A stretch of DNA of 64,000 nucleotides from the NCBI GenBank assembly GCA_963786155.1, contig CAWAXW010000006.1, forward strand, positions 186,001 through 250,000. The letters run 5' to 3'. This DNA is from CAWAXW01 sp963786155. Lineage in GTDB: Bacteria > Actinomycetota > CADDZG01 > WHSQ01. Positions 53,798-62,718 of this stretch are shown one piece after another (within the stretch, counting starts at the first letter, position 1; each line of letters begins with the position of its first letter). A program made the position numbers and the translations under genes. Below the pieces are notes generated by a model that saw nothing but the letters and a program-made list of their open reading frames with translations, had not been told where the DNA came from and ran no database searches.

Positions 53798-54819
53798 TGG
53801 GCCGCCAGGCGTGTACGTGCTCGACGAGGCGCGCGAGCGCCTCGGGTTCGGTGTCTGGATGGACCCCATGTCCGAGGTTGAAGATGTGCGCCCGGCCCCC
53901 GAGTTGTTCGAGAACGTTCGAAGCCTTCGCCTGCAGCACGTTCCAAGGGGCGAGACAGGCGATCGGATCGAGATTTCCTTGTAAGGGGAGGGCGTCACCG
54001 ACGCGAGACCTCGCGTGAGCGAGCTCGACCCGATGATCCACGCCAAGCACGTCGCATCCCGCATCGGCCATGTCGACCAACAGCTCGCCCGTGTTCACCC
54101 CGAAGCTGATCCGAGGGACCCCGGCCTCGGCCAACGCACTGAAGATGCGCGTCACCCACGGCTTCACGAACGTTCGGTAGTCCTCGGGGGCCAGCCACCC
54201 CGCCCACGAGTCGAAAAGTTGGATCGCCGAGGCGCCCGCAGTTATCTGCCGCGTCGAGATAGGCGATCGTCGACGTCGTGAGCGTGTCCATGAGCGCCCG
54301 CCACCCCTCGGGTTCCCTGAGCATGAAGGCCTTGGCGCGCGCATGATCCTTGGAAGGGCCGCCGTCGATCAGATAGCAGGCGAGCGTGAACGGCGCGCCG
54401 GCGAAACCGATCAAAGGAACCTCCAGCTCCTGGGCCAGGATGCGCACGGTCTCGAGCACCTGCGGGATGTCCGACTCGGGCGCGAGCGTCCGCATGGCGG
54501 CAGCGTCGGCGGGAGAGGCGATGGGATCGAAGATGACCGGGCCCACCCCCTCCTTGATGTCCAGGTCGATGCCCACGCCGCGCAGGGGGATCACGATGTC
54601 GCTGAACAAGATCGCGGCATCGACCCCCAGCCTGCGCACCGGCTGGAGCGTGACCTCGGCCGCGAGCTCCGGTTCGTCGCAGATCTCGAGCAACGTGTGG
54701 CGCTCGCGGATCAAGCGATACTCCGGGAGACACCGCCCGGCCTGACGCATGAACCAAACGGGCACGGTTTCGACCGCTTCGCCCCGGCACGCGCCGAGGA
54801 AATTGGAGGTTTCTCTCAC
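53790..54819 (-). CDS. hemE: Uroporphyrinogen decarboxylase (one frameshift near 54249)
   Basis: MRETSNFLGACRGEAVETVP and VPVWFMRQAGRCLPEYR are the N-terminal signature; IGFAGAPFTLACYLIDGG follows. As written the frame becomes YLDAADNCGR; dropping one C in 54249-54250 (plus strand) gives YLDAQITAGASAIQLFDSW and continues to the stop at 53790. Repaired length 342, normal. First gene of hemE-hemH-hemG-hemQ. Confidence 0.94.
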
Positions 54820-54865
54820 GCAGGCACACTACGGTCAGGCGGCGCCTCGCTAGGAGTATCGTCAG

Positions 54866-55276
54866 TTGGTGCTGTTTGCAGGTGGTTTGGTCGGGCTCGT
54901 CGTCCTGACGCTTTGGCTCTATTGCATCTTCGATGTCATCGCGACCGACGAGCAGCTGATGAGAAATATGCCGAAGCCCTTCTGGCTGATCATCGTCATC
55001 ATCCTTCCGACAGTGGGCTCCCTGGCGTGGCTGATCCTCGGCCGCCCGCAGAATGCGGGCCTCACTCCCGGCGACACCACCTACAGGGCCGGCGAGTTCC
55101 GGCCCCCGCGACCTCTGCGTTCTGAGCATCCCTCCGCACTACCACGGGGGCCCGAGGACTCGCCGGGCTTCATGGCGGACCTCGACGAACGCAGCAAACG
55201 ACTCAAACAATGGGAAGAGGACCTACGTCGCCGCGAAGAAGAGCTAAAACGCCAGGAGGGTGACGACCCAACCTAG
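54866..55276 (+). CDS. PLDc_N-domain membrane protein
   Basis: 136 residues from a TTG after TAGGAG (a GTG follows directly). Two membrane helices (GLVGLVVLTLWLYCIFDVIA and FWLIIVIILPTVGSLAWLIL) with the motif RNMPKPFW between them and LGRPQ after, typical of the N-terminal domain of phospholipase-D-nuclease-type proteins, here without the catalytic domain. The soluble C-terminus is charged and probably coiled coil (ERSKRLKQWEEDLRRREEEL-like). Function unknown. Confidence 0.75.
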   Translation: MVLFAGGLVGLVVLTLWLYCIFDVIATDEQLMRNMPKPFWLIIVIILPTVGSLAWLILGRPQNAGLTPGDTTYRAGEFRPPRPLRSEHPSALPRGPEDSPGFMADLDERSKRLKQWEEDLRRREEELKRQEGDDPT

Positions 55277-55286
55277 GACGAACGAC

Positions 55287-56713
55287 CTATCGGTCTTCCA
55301 GTAGCTTGGCGATCAGGTCTACGTATTGCATGAGGTGACGGGGGCCGAGGAACTCGTCTCGCACTCTCAGTTGAGCTTCTTCTCCATCTGCGCGGCGCTG
55401 TACTCGTCGTCGAGTAGATGGGACACGGCTCGGCCGTACTCGGCTAGGTCGACCGGGTCGTCGAGCAACACGCCGGTGATCCCGTCGATTATCTGGTCCT
55501 GGATCCCTCCGATGCGGCTCGCGACGACCGGGCGTGCCTTCCACATCCCCTCCGCGACGGTGAGCCCGAAGCCCTCGGCGATGCTCTTCTGAACGATGAT
55601 GTCCGCCCGCCGTTGGAGCACGTTCACGATCGCAGCATTCTCGTCGCCGTCCTCCATCGGCAGTAGCGCTAGGTGGATGCGCGCTCTGTCGGTCGGCCGG
55701 AAGGGTTTCCCACGCGACCTTCGCTTCCTCCAGGACCTCCATGCCCTCGGGGTCGTCGGAGACGGCGTCGACGGCGGGGCCGGCCACGACGAGATGTGCA
55801 TCGTCCGGTTCCTTCACGTGCTCGGCGAAGCCCTCGATGACGCCGAGCGGGTCCTTTAACCGGTCCCAACGAGATACCTGTACGACGAGCCGGGCATTGG
55901 GCGGCGGTGCCGGGCCGCCGTCGTAGAACTGAGCGCGCCGCTCGACTCGCGCGCCTCGCTGCCATCCCAGCCGTGTAGGCCGGGACACCTGGACTTCATC
56001 CGACAGCAGTCCCGCGGTGTGCAGGATCGCCGAGACGACCTCCGGTTCCAGACTCCTGATTCTTGGGAGAGAACGCATCGATCGAGGGCGGGATGATGCT
56101 CACCCTGTTATCGTCCAGGCCCTCCCAGGCATAGGCCTCACGGGAGAACACGAACGCGTCGCAGGTTGCACGTAGGGGATGAGGAACTCCCACGCCCCTC
56201 GAGCGAGATCGTTCGGCATGTCGAGGCCGACATGACATCGCCAGATGGCAACGATCCCTCCTCGACCAGCCGATCGATCAGTCCGGCGGGTTGGGGATCG
56301 TGGACGATCACTACGTCACCGGGACTCACCTTTTCCAGCAACTCGGCGGCGTCGGCTCGAGCGTCTTTTCGTACGTGGCCCGTTCGGCATCTCCCGAGGG
56401 GCCGCCGTCGCCCGGGGCTCCGTGGAGGTTGTTGTGTATCCGCTTCGTGATCCGGAAGAAGTCGGGGTTCCCGTCGATGACCAGCCAGCGGGCGTCCACG
56501 TCCGGCGCCTCGCGCGTACGCGAGCAGTGAGCGGAGCATCTCTGCAACCCCACCGCCACGAGCCGTCGAGTTGATGTTCCATACGGTTCGACCTTCGAAT
56601 AGTGGTCGAGCGTTCTGGATCGCCTCAGCGAACGCGGCGAAGCGATCGGGTGCAAGGACCTCCTCGAACCTTTCCGGATTGAGGACGCCGACTTCCACTT
56701 CGGTGAGCGCCAC
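55287..56713 (-). pseudogene. treT: TreT-like trehalose synthase, GT4 glycosyltransferase, several frameshifts
   Basis: About 475 codons from a GTG at 56713 (MALTEVEVGVLNPERFEEVL). Ordered pieces in different frames: GRTVWNINSTARGGGVAEML; DARWLVIDGNPDFFRITKRI; GDVVIVHDPQPAGLI; CDAFVFSREAYAWEGL; PNARLVVQVSRWDRLKDPLG; IVQKSIAEGFGLTVAEGMW; RPVVASRIGGIQDQI. These match trehalose glycosyltransferring synthase (NDP-glucose + glucose to trehalose). About seven single-base shifts are needed. The donor-binding EGFGL region is intact. Divergent from glmM, with 54 bases between their starts. Confidence 0.82.
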
Positions 56714-56767
56714 CCGGTACTTCTACCTTGTCTGGGCGGGTCGAACCCTTCTGGCAGGATGAACGGG

Positions 56768-58102
56768 ATGCCACGACTGTTCGGAACCGACGGCGTCAGG
56801 GGCGTTGCGAACCAGGACCTCACGCCCGACCTTGTCCTTGCGCTGGGCCGCGCCGCGGGCTTGGTGCTGGCTCCCGGCGGGCGGCCGGGTCGTCGTGGGC
56901 CGGGACACGCGCGTGTCGGGGCCGATGCTGGAGGGGGCTCTGACTGGCCGGGCTCTGTTCCGCGGGGGTGGACGTGCTCGAGGCGGGGATCATCCCGACA
57001 CCGGGGGTCGCGTTCCTGACCCTGGACGAGAGGCGCCCGTGCCGGGGGAGTCATCTCGGCTTCCCACAACCCGGTCGGCGACAACGGCATCAAGTTCTTC
57101 ACCGATCAGGGGATCAAGACCGACGGCGCCACCGAAGAAGCGATCGAGGAAGCGATGGCCTCGCCTCCCGAGGACCTCCCCACTCACACCGACGTTGGAA
57201 GCGCCGGCCGGTTGACGAACGCGCACGACCGCTACGTCGAGCATCTACTTGCTGCGGTCTCCGAGGACCTCGGTGGTTTAGCGTGACTCTCGATCTCGCG
57301 CACGGTGCTGCGTGCACGATCGCGCCCGAGGCTTTCCGACGCGCGGGGGCCGCTGCCGTCGTGATCAACGGCGAGCCGGATGGGACGCGCATCAACGTCG
57401 ACTGCGGATCGACATCACTTACGGGAGCTCTCCGAGCGCGTGCGATCGGAGGGATCGGCCATGGGCCTCGCCTTCGACGGGGATGCGGATCGGGTGCTCG
57501 CGGTGGACGAGAACGGCGTCGAGGTCGACGGCGATCGAATCCTGGGCCTGATGGCGCTACATGCACTGCGAAGAGGGCCGGCTCAAGAACAACGTGTTCG
57601 TCGTAACTGTGATGACCAATCTCGGCCTTCGCCGGGCGCTCGAGGCCCGCGGCATTGAGGTTCTCGTCTGCTCCGGTGGGCGACAAGTTCGTGGCGGAGG
57701 AGATGGCCAAGCGCGGAGCGATGCTCGGCGGCGAACAGTCCGGTCACGTCATCCTGGCCGAGCACTCGACCACGGGTGATGGGATCCTGGCCGGGCTGGA
57801 GCTCGCCCAGATCGCGGCCTCGGGGACCGGCCGCTGTCGGAGCTCGCGCACTTCTACGAGCCCTATCCCCAGGAGCTGATCAACGTCCCAGTCCGCTCTA
57901 GGGACGAGCTCGAAGGGGCCGAGAGTCGCTGTGGGCCGAGGTGGCCCGAGCCGAGGCCAAGCTCGGAGACGAGGGCCGGGTGCTGCTCAGGGCCTCGGGG
58001 ACCGAACAGCTCGTGCGAGTGATGGTCGAGGCCGCCGACGCCGAGGCGGCCCTCCGCACCGCCCAGGCCCTGGCCGACCAGGTGGCCGAGACCCTGGGCT
58101 AG
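56768..58102 (+). pseudogene. glmM: Phosphoglucosamine mutase, many frameshifts
   Basis: Start MPRLFGTDGVRGVANQDLTP; total 445 codons, the normal length, but read in all three frames: VVVGRDTRVSGPMLEGAL; VLEAGIIPTPGVAFLTLDE; the active-site loop ISASHNPVGDNGIKFF; the metal site GLAFDGDADRVLAVDENG; GGEQSGHVILAEHSTTGDG; the phosphate-binding end LLRASGTEQLVRVMVEA. About nine shifts are needed and they cancel in sum. It isomerises glucosamine-6-P to glucosamine-1-P for UDP-GlcNAc, the step after glmS, which follows it. Confidence 0.9.
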
Positions 58103-58170
58103 GCCTGTTTCGAGGGCCCTTCTCCGGGATATCCTGGTAATAGCACTGAAGAGGTGCGCTAACAGACTGG
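58103..58170 (+). other. Spacer between glmM and the ribozyme
   Basis: It holds no gene. CGAGGGCCCTTCTCCGGGATA is a weak imperfect hairpin region after glmM. No convincing promoter was seen, so glmS may be cotranscribed with glmM or use a promoter I could not recognise. Confidence 0.4.
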
Positions 58171-58370
58171 AACTAGCGCCGGGACTCGCCTTAGGAGGCG
58201 GCGAGTCGACGAGGTAGGGGATCTCGGAGTGAACGTCGCCGACGCTGGGCGTTCCGATTCGGCGGGTGACCCTCGGCCTTCCACGGTCGTGACGTGTCGA
58301 CAAACCCCGGGAGCGATCCCGGGACACAAACCGATCACGGAGTGGCCCTCTTCACCGTGCTTTCGGATCG
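58171..58370 (+). ncRNA. glmS ribozyme: glmS ribozyme/riboswitch
   Basis: Upstream of glmS the sequence AGCGCCGGGACT at 58175-58186 is followed by a CGCC...GGCG helix closing at AGTCGACGAGG, then TAGGGG, a variable arm, TTCGGCGGGTG and ACCCTCGG, then a downstream domain with GACACAAA. This order and these core strings match the glmS ribozyme, including the form known from Thermoanaerobacter. Cleavage is expected between A58175 and G58176. When glucosamine-6-P binds, the RNA cuts itself and glmS expression falls. The peripheral end is approximate. A covariance search would confirm it. Confidence 0.88.
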
Positions 58371-58408
58371 ACGCGCAACGTACGCGCGCTGACGGAGAGG
58401 GGATCTCT

Positions 58409-60248
58409 ATGTGCGGAATCGTGGGCTATGTGGGGAACGAAGACAGCGCTGCCCGTGCTGCTCGACGGCATGCGGAAGCTCGAGTACCGGGGTTACGACT
58501 CGGCCGGCATCGCGGTCATCGACGGCGACGCGCCATGCAGGTCGAACGCCGAGCCGGCCATCTGCAGGTTCTGGACGACGCGCTCGACGAGCCAAACGAT
58601 CGAAGGCTCCACCGGGATCGGGCACACGCGCTGGGCGACACATGGTGCTCCGACCGACGGCAACGCCCATCCACATCGCGATTGCACGCGGCCGGATAGC
58701 GGTCGTGCACAACGGGATCATCGAGAACCACGACGTCTTGAACGAGGAACTGCTCCAGAAGGGCCACACGCTTCTCGTCGGAGACCGACACCGAGGTCAC
58801 CGCACACCTGATCGAATCGATCGTTGCGGAAGAGAAGTGCTCTTTGCTGGAGGCCGTGCGCAAGGCAGTCGACGTTCTGCAGGGGGCTTTCGCCTTGGTA
58901 TGCGTGTCGGCCGACGAACCGGACGTGATCGTGGCGGCCCGACGCGAATCTCCCGTGGTCCTCGGCAAGACCGCCGAGGCCGGGTTCGTCGCCTCCGGTA
59001 TCCCCGCCCTGCTCGCGTACACGCGCGACATGGTGACCATGGACAACGATCAGATCGCCGAGATCAGGCCCGGCTCGATCCGCCTGTTCGACTTCGACGG
59101 CAACGAGATCGAGCCCGAGGTCATCCACGTCGAGTGGGACATGGACGCGGCCGAGAAGGGCGGCTACGAGGACTTCATGCTCAAGGAGATCTTCGAGCAG
59201 CCCGAGGCGGTCCGGAACACGATGCGAGGCCGCTTCAAGAACGGTCGCGTTGTCCTCGACGAAGTGAAGTGGAGCGCGGAGACCCTCAAGAACATCTCGA
59301 AGATCGTGGTCGTCGCTTGCGGGACGTCGTTCCATGCGGGTATCGCGGCCAAGCATTCGATCGAGCACTGGACCCGGATCCCGGTCGAGCTCGACCTCGC
59401 CTCGGAGTTCCGCTATCGCGACCCCGTGCTCGACGAGCGCTCGCTGGTCATCGGGATCGCCCAATCGGGCGAGACCGCGGACACCCTCGCCGCGGTCCGG
59501 TTCGCCAAGGAGATGGGCGCCCAGGTCGTCGCGATCACCAACGTCGTCGGGTCCTCGATCACGCGTGACGCGGACGCAGTTCTATTCACGCATGCCGGAC
59601 CGGAGATCGGCGTGGCCGCTACGAAGACATTCCTCGCCCAGCTCGTTGCGATGAACGTGCTCGCGCTTTACCTGGCTCAAGAGCGCGGCTCGATGACGGA
59701 CGAGAAGATCGAAGAGACGATCGAAGCCATGCACCGGCTCCCCGACCAGGTCGAGGAGACGTTGCTGATTGCACGACGACGTCCACCGCGCCGCGAAGCG
59801 CTACGCCGAGGCCCGGGACTTCATCTTCATCGGCCGGGGTGTCGGCACGGCGGTTGCGATGGAAGGAGCCCTCAAGCTGAAGGAGATCTCCTACATCCAC
59901 GCCGAGGGTTATCCCGCTGGCGAGCTCAAGCACGGGGCGATCGCACTCATCGAGGACGGGGTCCCCGTGGTCGCGGTCCTCACCGGGCACAAGCTCTACG
60001 AGAAGATGCTCGCCAACGTCGAAGAGGTGAGGGCTCGCGGGGCCGAGACGATCCTGCTCGCCCCCCGCAACGACGAGCGAGCCCGCTCCCTTGCAAACGA
60101 GCTCTTCGAAGTCCCGGTAACCAAGCCACTACTGAGCCCGATCCTCGACACGATCCCGCTCCAGCTACTCGCCTATTACGTAGCAAAAGAACGAGGAGCC
60201 TCCCCCGACAAACCCCGAAACCTAGCCAAGAGCGTCACAGTCGAATAA
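58409..60248 (+). pseudogene. glmS: Glutamine--fructose-6-phosphate aminotransferase, several frameshifts in the 5' third
   Basis: ATG after GGAGAGG, giving MCGIVGYVGNED with the catalytic Cys2. The N-terminal amidotransferase part is scattered over three frames: LDGMRKLEYRGYDSAGIAVI; GSTGIGHTRWATHG; RIAVVHNGIIENHDVLNEEL. From about 58830 the frame holds (LLEAVRKAVDVLQGAFALVC) through two SIS domains (VACGTSFHAGIAAKHSIE, GIAQSGETADT), with one more break near 59769 before the end LAKSVTVE. Total about 613 codons, normal. Makes glucosamine-6-P from fructose-6-P and glutamine; controlled by the ribozyme just upstream. Confidence 0.92.
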
Positions 60249-60259
60249 CGGGCTCGAGT

Positions 60260-60284
60260 GTGGTCGGGCTTCAAGTCCGGCCAC
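60260..60284 (+). terminator. Possible terminator after glmS
   Basis: A 10-bp stem with two G-T pairs (GTGGTCGGGC / GTCCGGCCAC) and a TTCAA loop lies 11 bases after the glmS stop. There is no T tract, so support is modest. Confidence 0.4.
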
Positions 60285-60320
60285 GCACCGATGTAAATAT
60301 CCCGTGGGAATCTGGGGGCC

Positions 60321-62342
60321 ATGACCGCCATCGGGCCAACCCGCCGCCGCCTGGGGACGCTTCTGGCCCCCCTGCTGATAGCAACCGCGCTGATCTCGGC
60401 TCCGGCCCGGGCCCAGCCCGCTAACGACGCCTTCGAGGCCGCCGAGCGTCTGCCCGGCGAGACCACGGTGACCACCTCGAACGTTGGGGCGACCAAGGAG
60501 CCGAACGAACCCGAGCATGCCGGCGAGACGGGCGGGGCTTCCATCTGGTTCACCTATGTAGCGCCGGAAACGGGCAACGTCACGCTGAACACGAAGGACT
60601 CGGCGATCGACACGGTCCTGGCGGTCTACACCGGGCAGACAGTTTCGGCCTTGGCGCTCGTGACCTTCAACGACGACGATGACTCGACAACGACGAGCCG
60701 GGCCACATTCCAGGCTCAGGCCGGGGATCGGTATCGGATCGCTATCGACGGCAAGGACGGTGCGACCGGCCCGATCGTCCTCTATCTCACGACGAACCTT
60801 CCGCGCTGCGACGTCCTTGGAACGGGCGGACAAGAAACGCTCAGAGGGAGCGGGCCCGATGAAGGAATCTGCGGTCTCGGCGGTGACGACATCTTGATCG
60901 GCGGCAGCGGCGCGGACCACCTCGTCGGGGGTCCCGGTGCCGACACGCTCATCGGCGGACCGGGCGACGACGAGTTCGACGGAGGCGAAGGCCGGGACAC
61001 CGCGTCGTATGCGCGCTCACCTGCAGTGGTGGTCGATCTTTCGCGCCGGCAGGTTTCGGGAGAGGGCACCGACGAGTTGACCGACATCGAGGTGGTCGAC
61101 GGGTCCAAACGTCGCGATCGGATGTCGGGAGGACCTCGCGCCGACACACTCCTAGGCAATGGGGGCAACGACGTGCTCGATGGAGCGGGAGGCGACGACG
61201 ATCTCAAGGGCGGCGCCGGCAACGACCACTTCACCTCGGGCCCCGGCAACGACACATTCGCCGGCGAGGCGGGCCGCGACTCGATCTCCTTCGCAACGAG
61301 CGGGAAGGCGGTCTCGGTAGACCTCGCCTTCGGTGGCTCTCTAGCTGATGGGACCGACACCATCCGCGAGGTTGAGGAAGTGATCGGGACGCGCAAGGCC
61401 GACGTCCTGCGCGGTGGGAAAGGCTCCGATCGCCTCACGGGAGGCGGCGGCGCGGACACGCTCTCGGGCCTCGGCGGGCGTGACGTGCTCGGTGGGGGAG
61501 CGGCCGGCGATCTCATCTGGGGAGGCGAGGGCAAGGACCGGCTCCTCGGCGGCGCGGGTTCGGATGCATGCCACTCCGGAACGGGCGGAGCGAGCCGCGG
61601 CTCGTGCGAGCGCACGCCCCCGTACGACGACTGGCTTGGAACCGTCAATCTGTTCAGGTCGATCTCGCGCTTGCCACGCGTGATGGAGGACCCGGCACTC
61701 AGCGAAGGCGACCGCCTGCACGCGCGCTACGTCGTGAAGACGGATCAAGGTGGGCACGTCGAGGATCCGAACAATCGTTGGTACTCGCCGGCCGGAGCAA
61801 GCGCGGCTGCGAGCAGCAACGTGCAATGGTCATCGAACGTAGCGACGTCAGACGCGCAGGCGATCTCGTATTGGATGACCGGCCCGTACCACGCGGTCGG
61901 GATATTGAACCCGTCGCTCGACGTGGTCGGCTACGGCTCCTATCGAGAGGCCGGCAGCCCCGGCTATACGGAGGCCGCGGCCCTAGACATCATCCGCGGC
62001 ATCGGCGCGCCGAACGATGCCTACCCGATCATGTGGCCGGGACCGAACTCGAGCACGCCGCTCGCGGCCTACACCGGTGGCGAGGTGCCCGATCCGTTGG
62101 CGAGCTGTAGGGGTTACAGCGCTCCAACCGGCCTTCCCTTGCTTCTCATATTGGATGAGTCCGCCAAGCTCGGCGCCCACTCGCTACGACGAGGAGGCGC
62201 GGCGGTACCGCATTGCGCCTACGAGCTGAATTCCAACACCGTGGTCGTCATACCCAGGTCGCCGCTGAGCCGGGGAGCCCGATATGAGGTGACCGTGAAC
62301 GCAGCGGGTGAGAAGCACAGTTGGGGCTTCCGCGTCCGCTGA
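60321..62342 (+). CDS. Secreted RTX-repeat protein with C-terminal CAP (SCP/PR1) domain
   Basis: 673 residues, no frameshift. Signal peptide about 1-31 (LLIATALISAPARAQP). Residues 34-155 resemble a PPC-type beta-sandwich (SIWFTYVAPETGNVTLNT; IDTVLAVYTG). Residues about 165-430 carry many RTX nonapeptides (GGxGxDxLxGG) in three groups, expected to bind Ca2+ after export. Residues about 435-550 match a CAP domain (LFRSISRLPRVMEDPALSEG; HARYVVKTDQGGHVEDPNN; ISYWMTGPYHAVGILNPSL). A C-terminal beta domain ends in WGFRVR. Function unknown; CAP domains may bind lipids or act on the wall. Confidence 0.85.
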   Translation: MTAIGPTRRRLGTLLAPLLIATALISAPARAQPANDAFEAAERLPGETTVTTSNVGATKEPNEPEHAGETGGASIWFTYVAPETGNVTLNTKDSAIDTVLAVYTGQTVSALALVTFNDDDDSTTTSRATFQAQAGDRYRIAIDGKDGATGPIVLYLTTNLPRCDVLGTGGQETLRGSGPDEGICGLGGDDILIGGSGADHLVGGPGADTLIGGPGDDEFDGGEGRDTASYARSPAVVVDLSRRQVSGEGTDELTDIEVVDGSKRRDRMSGGPRADTLLGNGGNDVLDGAGGDDDLKGGAGNDHFTSGPGNDTFAGEAGRDSISFATSGKAVSVDLAFGGSLADGTDTIREVEEVIGTRKADVLRGGKGSDRLTGGGGADTLSGLGGRDVLGGGAAGDLIWGGEGKDRLLGGAGSDACHSGTGGASRGSCERTPPYDDWLGTVNLFRSISRLPRVMEDPALSEGDRLHARYVVKTDQGGHVEDPNNRWYSPAGASAAASSNVQWSSNVATSDAQAISYWMTGPYHAVGILNPSLDVVGYGSYREAGSPGYTEAAALDIIRGIGAPNDAYPIMWPGPNSSTPLAAYTGGEVPDPLASCRGYSAPTGLPLLLILDESAKLGAHSLRRGGAAVPHCAYELNSNTVVVIPRSPLSRGARYEVTVNAAGEKHSWGFRVR

Positions 62343-62387
62343 GTAGTCTCCATCTAAGAGACGCCGCCGCGAGAAGGAGGAGCCGGC

Positions 62388-62711
62388 ATGGGATTCATGG
62401 ACAAGGTCAAATCTGCCGCATCGGACGTGGCCCAGCAGACGAAACAGGCCACCAACAAGGCGCAGGAAAAGATGGGCGAGGTTCAGACCAAGAAGAAGAT
62501 GAACGAGCTGGCCACGAAGCTCGGCTGGTTGATATACCAAGAGCGAGCCCACGCGAAGCCCGCGGGGGCCGAAGCCGACCAGATCGTCGCCGAGATCACT
62601 TCGCTCTACGCCGAGCTCGAGGCCGCGCCCGCCGCCGAGTCCGTCGAGCAAGCCCCCCCGCCCGCGGCCGGCCCGCCCCCAGCTGAACCCCCCGGAGGCG
62701 ACTCGGTCTAG
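62388..62711 (+). CDS. Small helical protein of unknown function
   Basis: 107 residues from an ATG after GAAGGAGGAGCC. Residues 1-40 form an amphipathic, Lys/Gln/Ala-rich helix (MGFMDKVKSAASDVAQQTKQ); residues 45-80 a second helix (LATKLGWLIYQERAHAKPAG, then EITSLYAELEA); the end is Pro/Ala-rich. No catalytic motif. It resembles short actinobacterial helical proteins of unknown role. It ends 7 bases before the NAD(P)H-hydrate repair gene. Confidence 0.75.
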   Translation: MGFMDKVKSAASDVAQQTKQATNKAQEKMGEVQTKKKMNELATKLGWLIYQERAHAKPAGAEADQIVAEITSLYAELEAAPAAESVEQAPPPAAGPPPAEPPGGDSV

Positions 62712-62718
62712 TCCCCAG

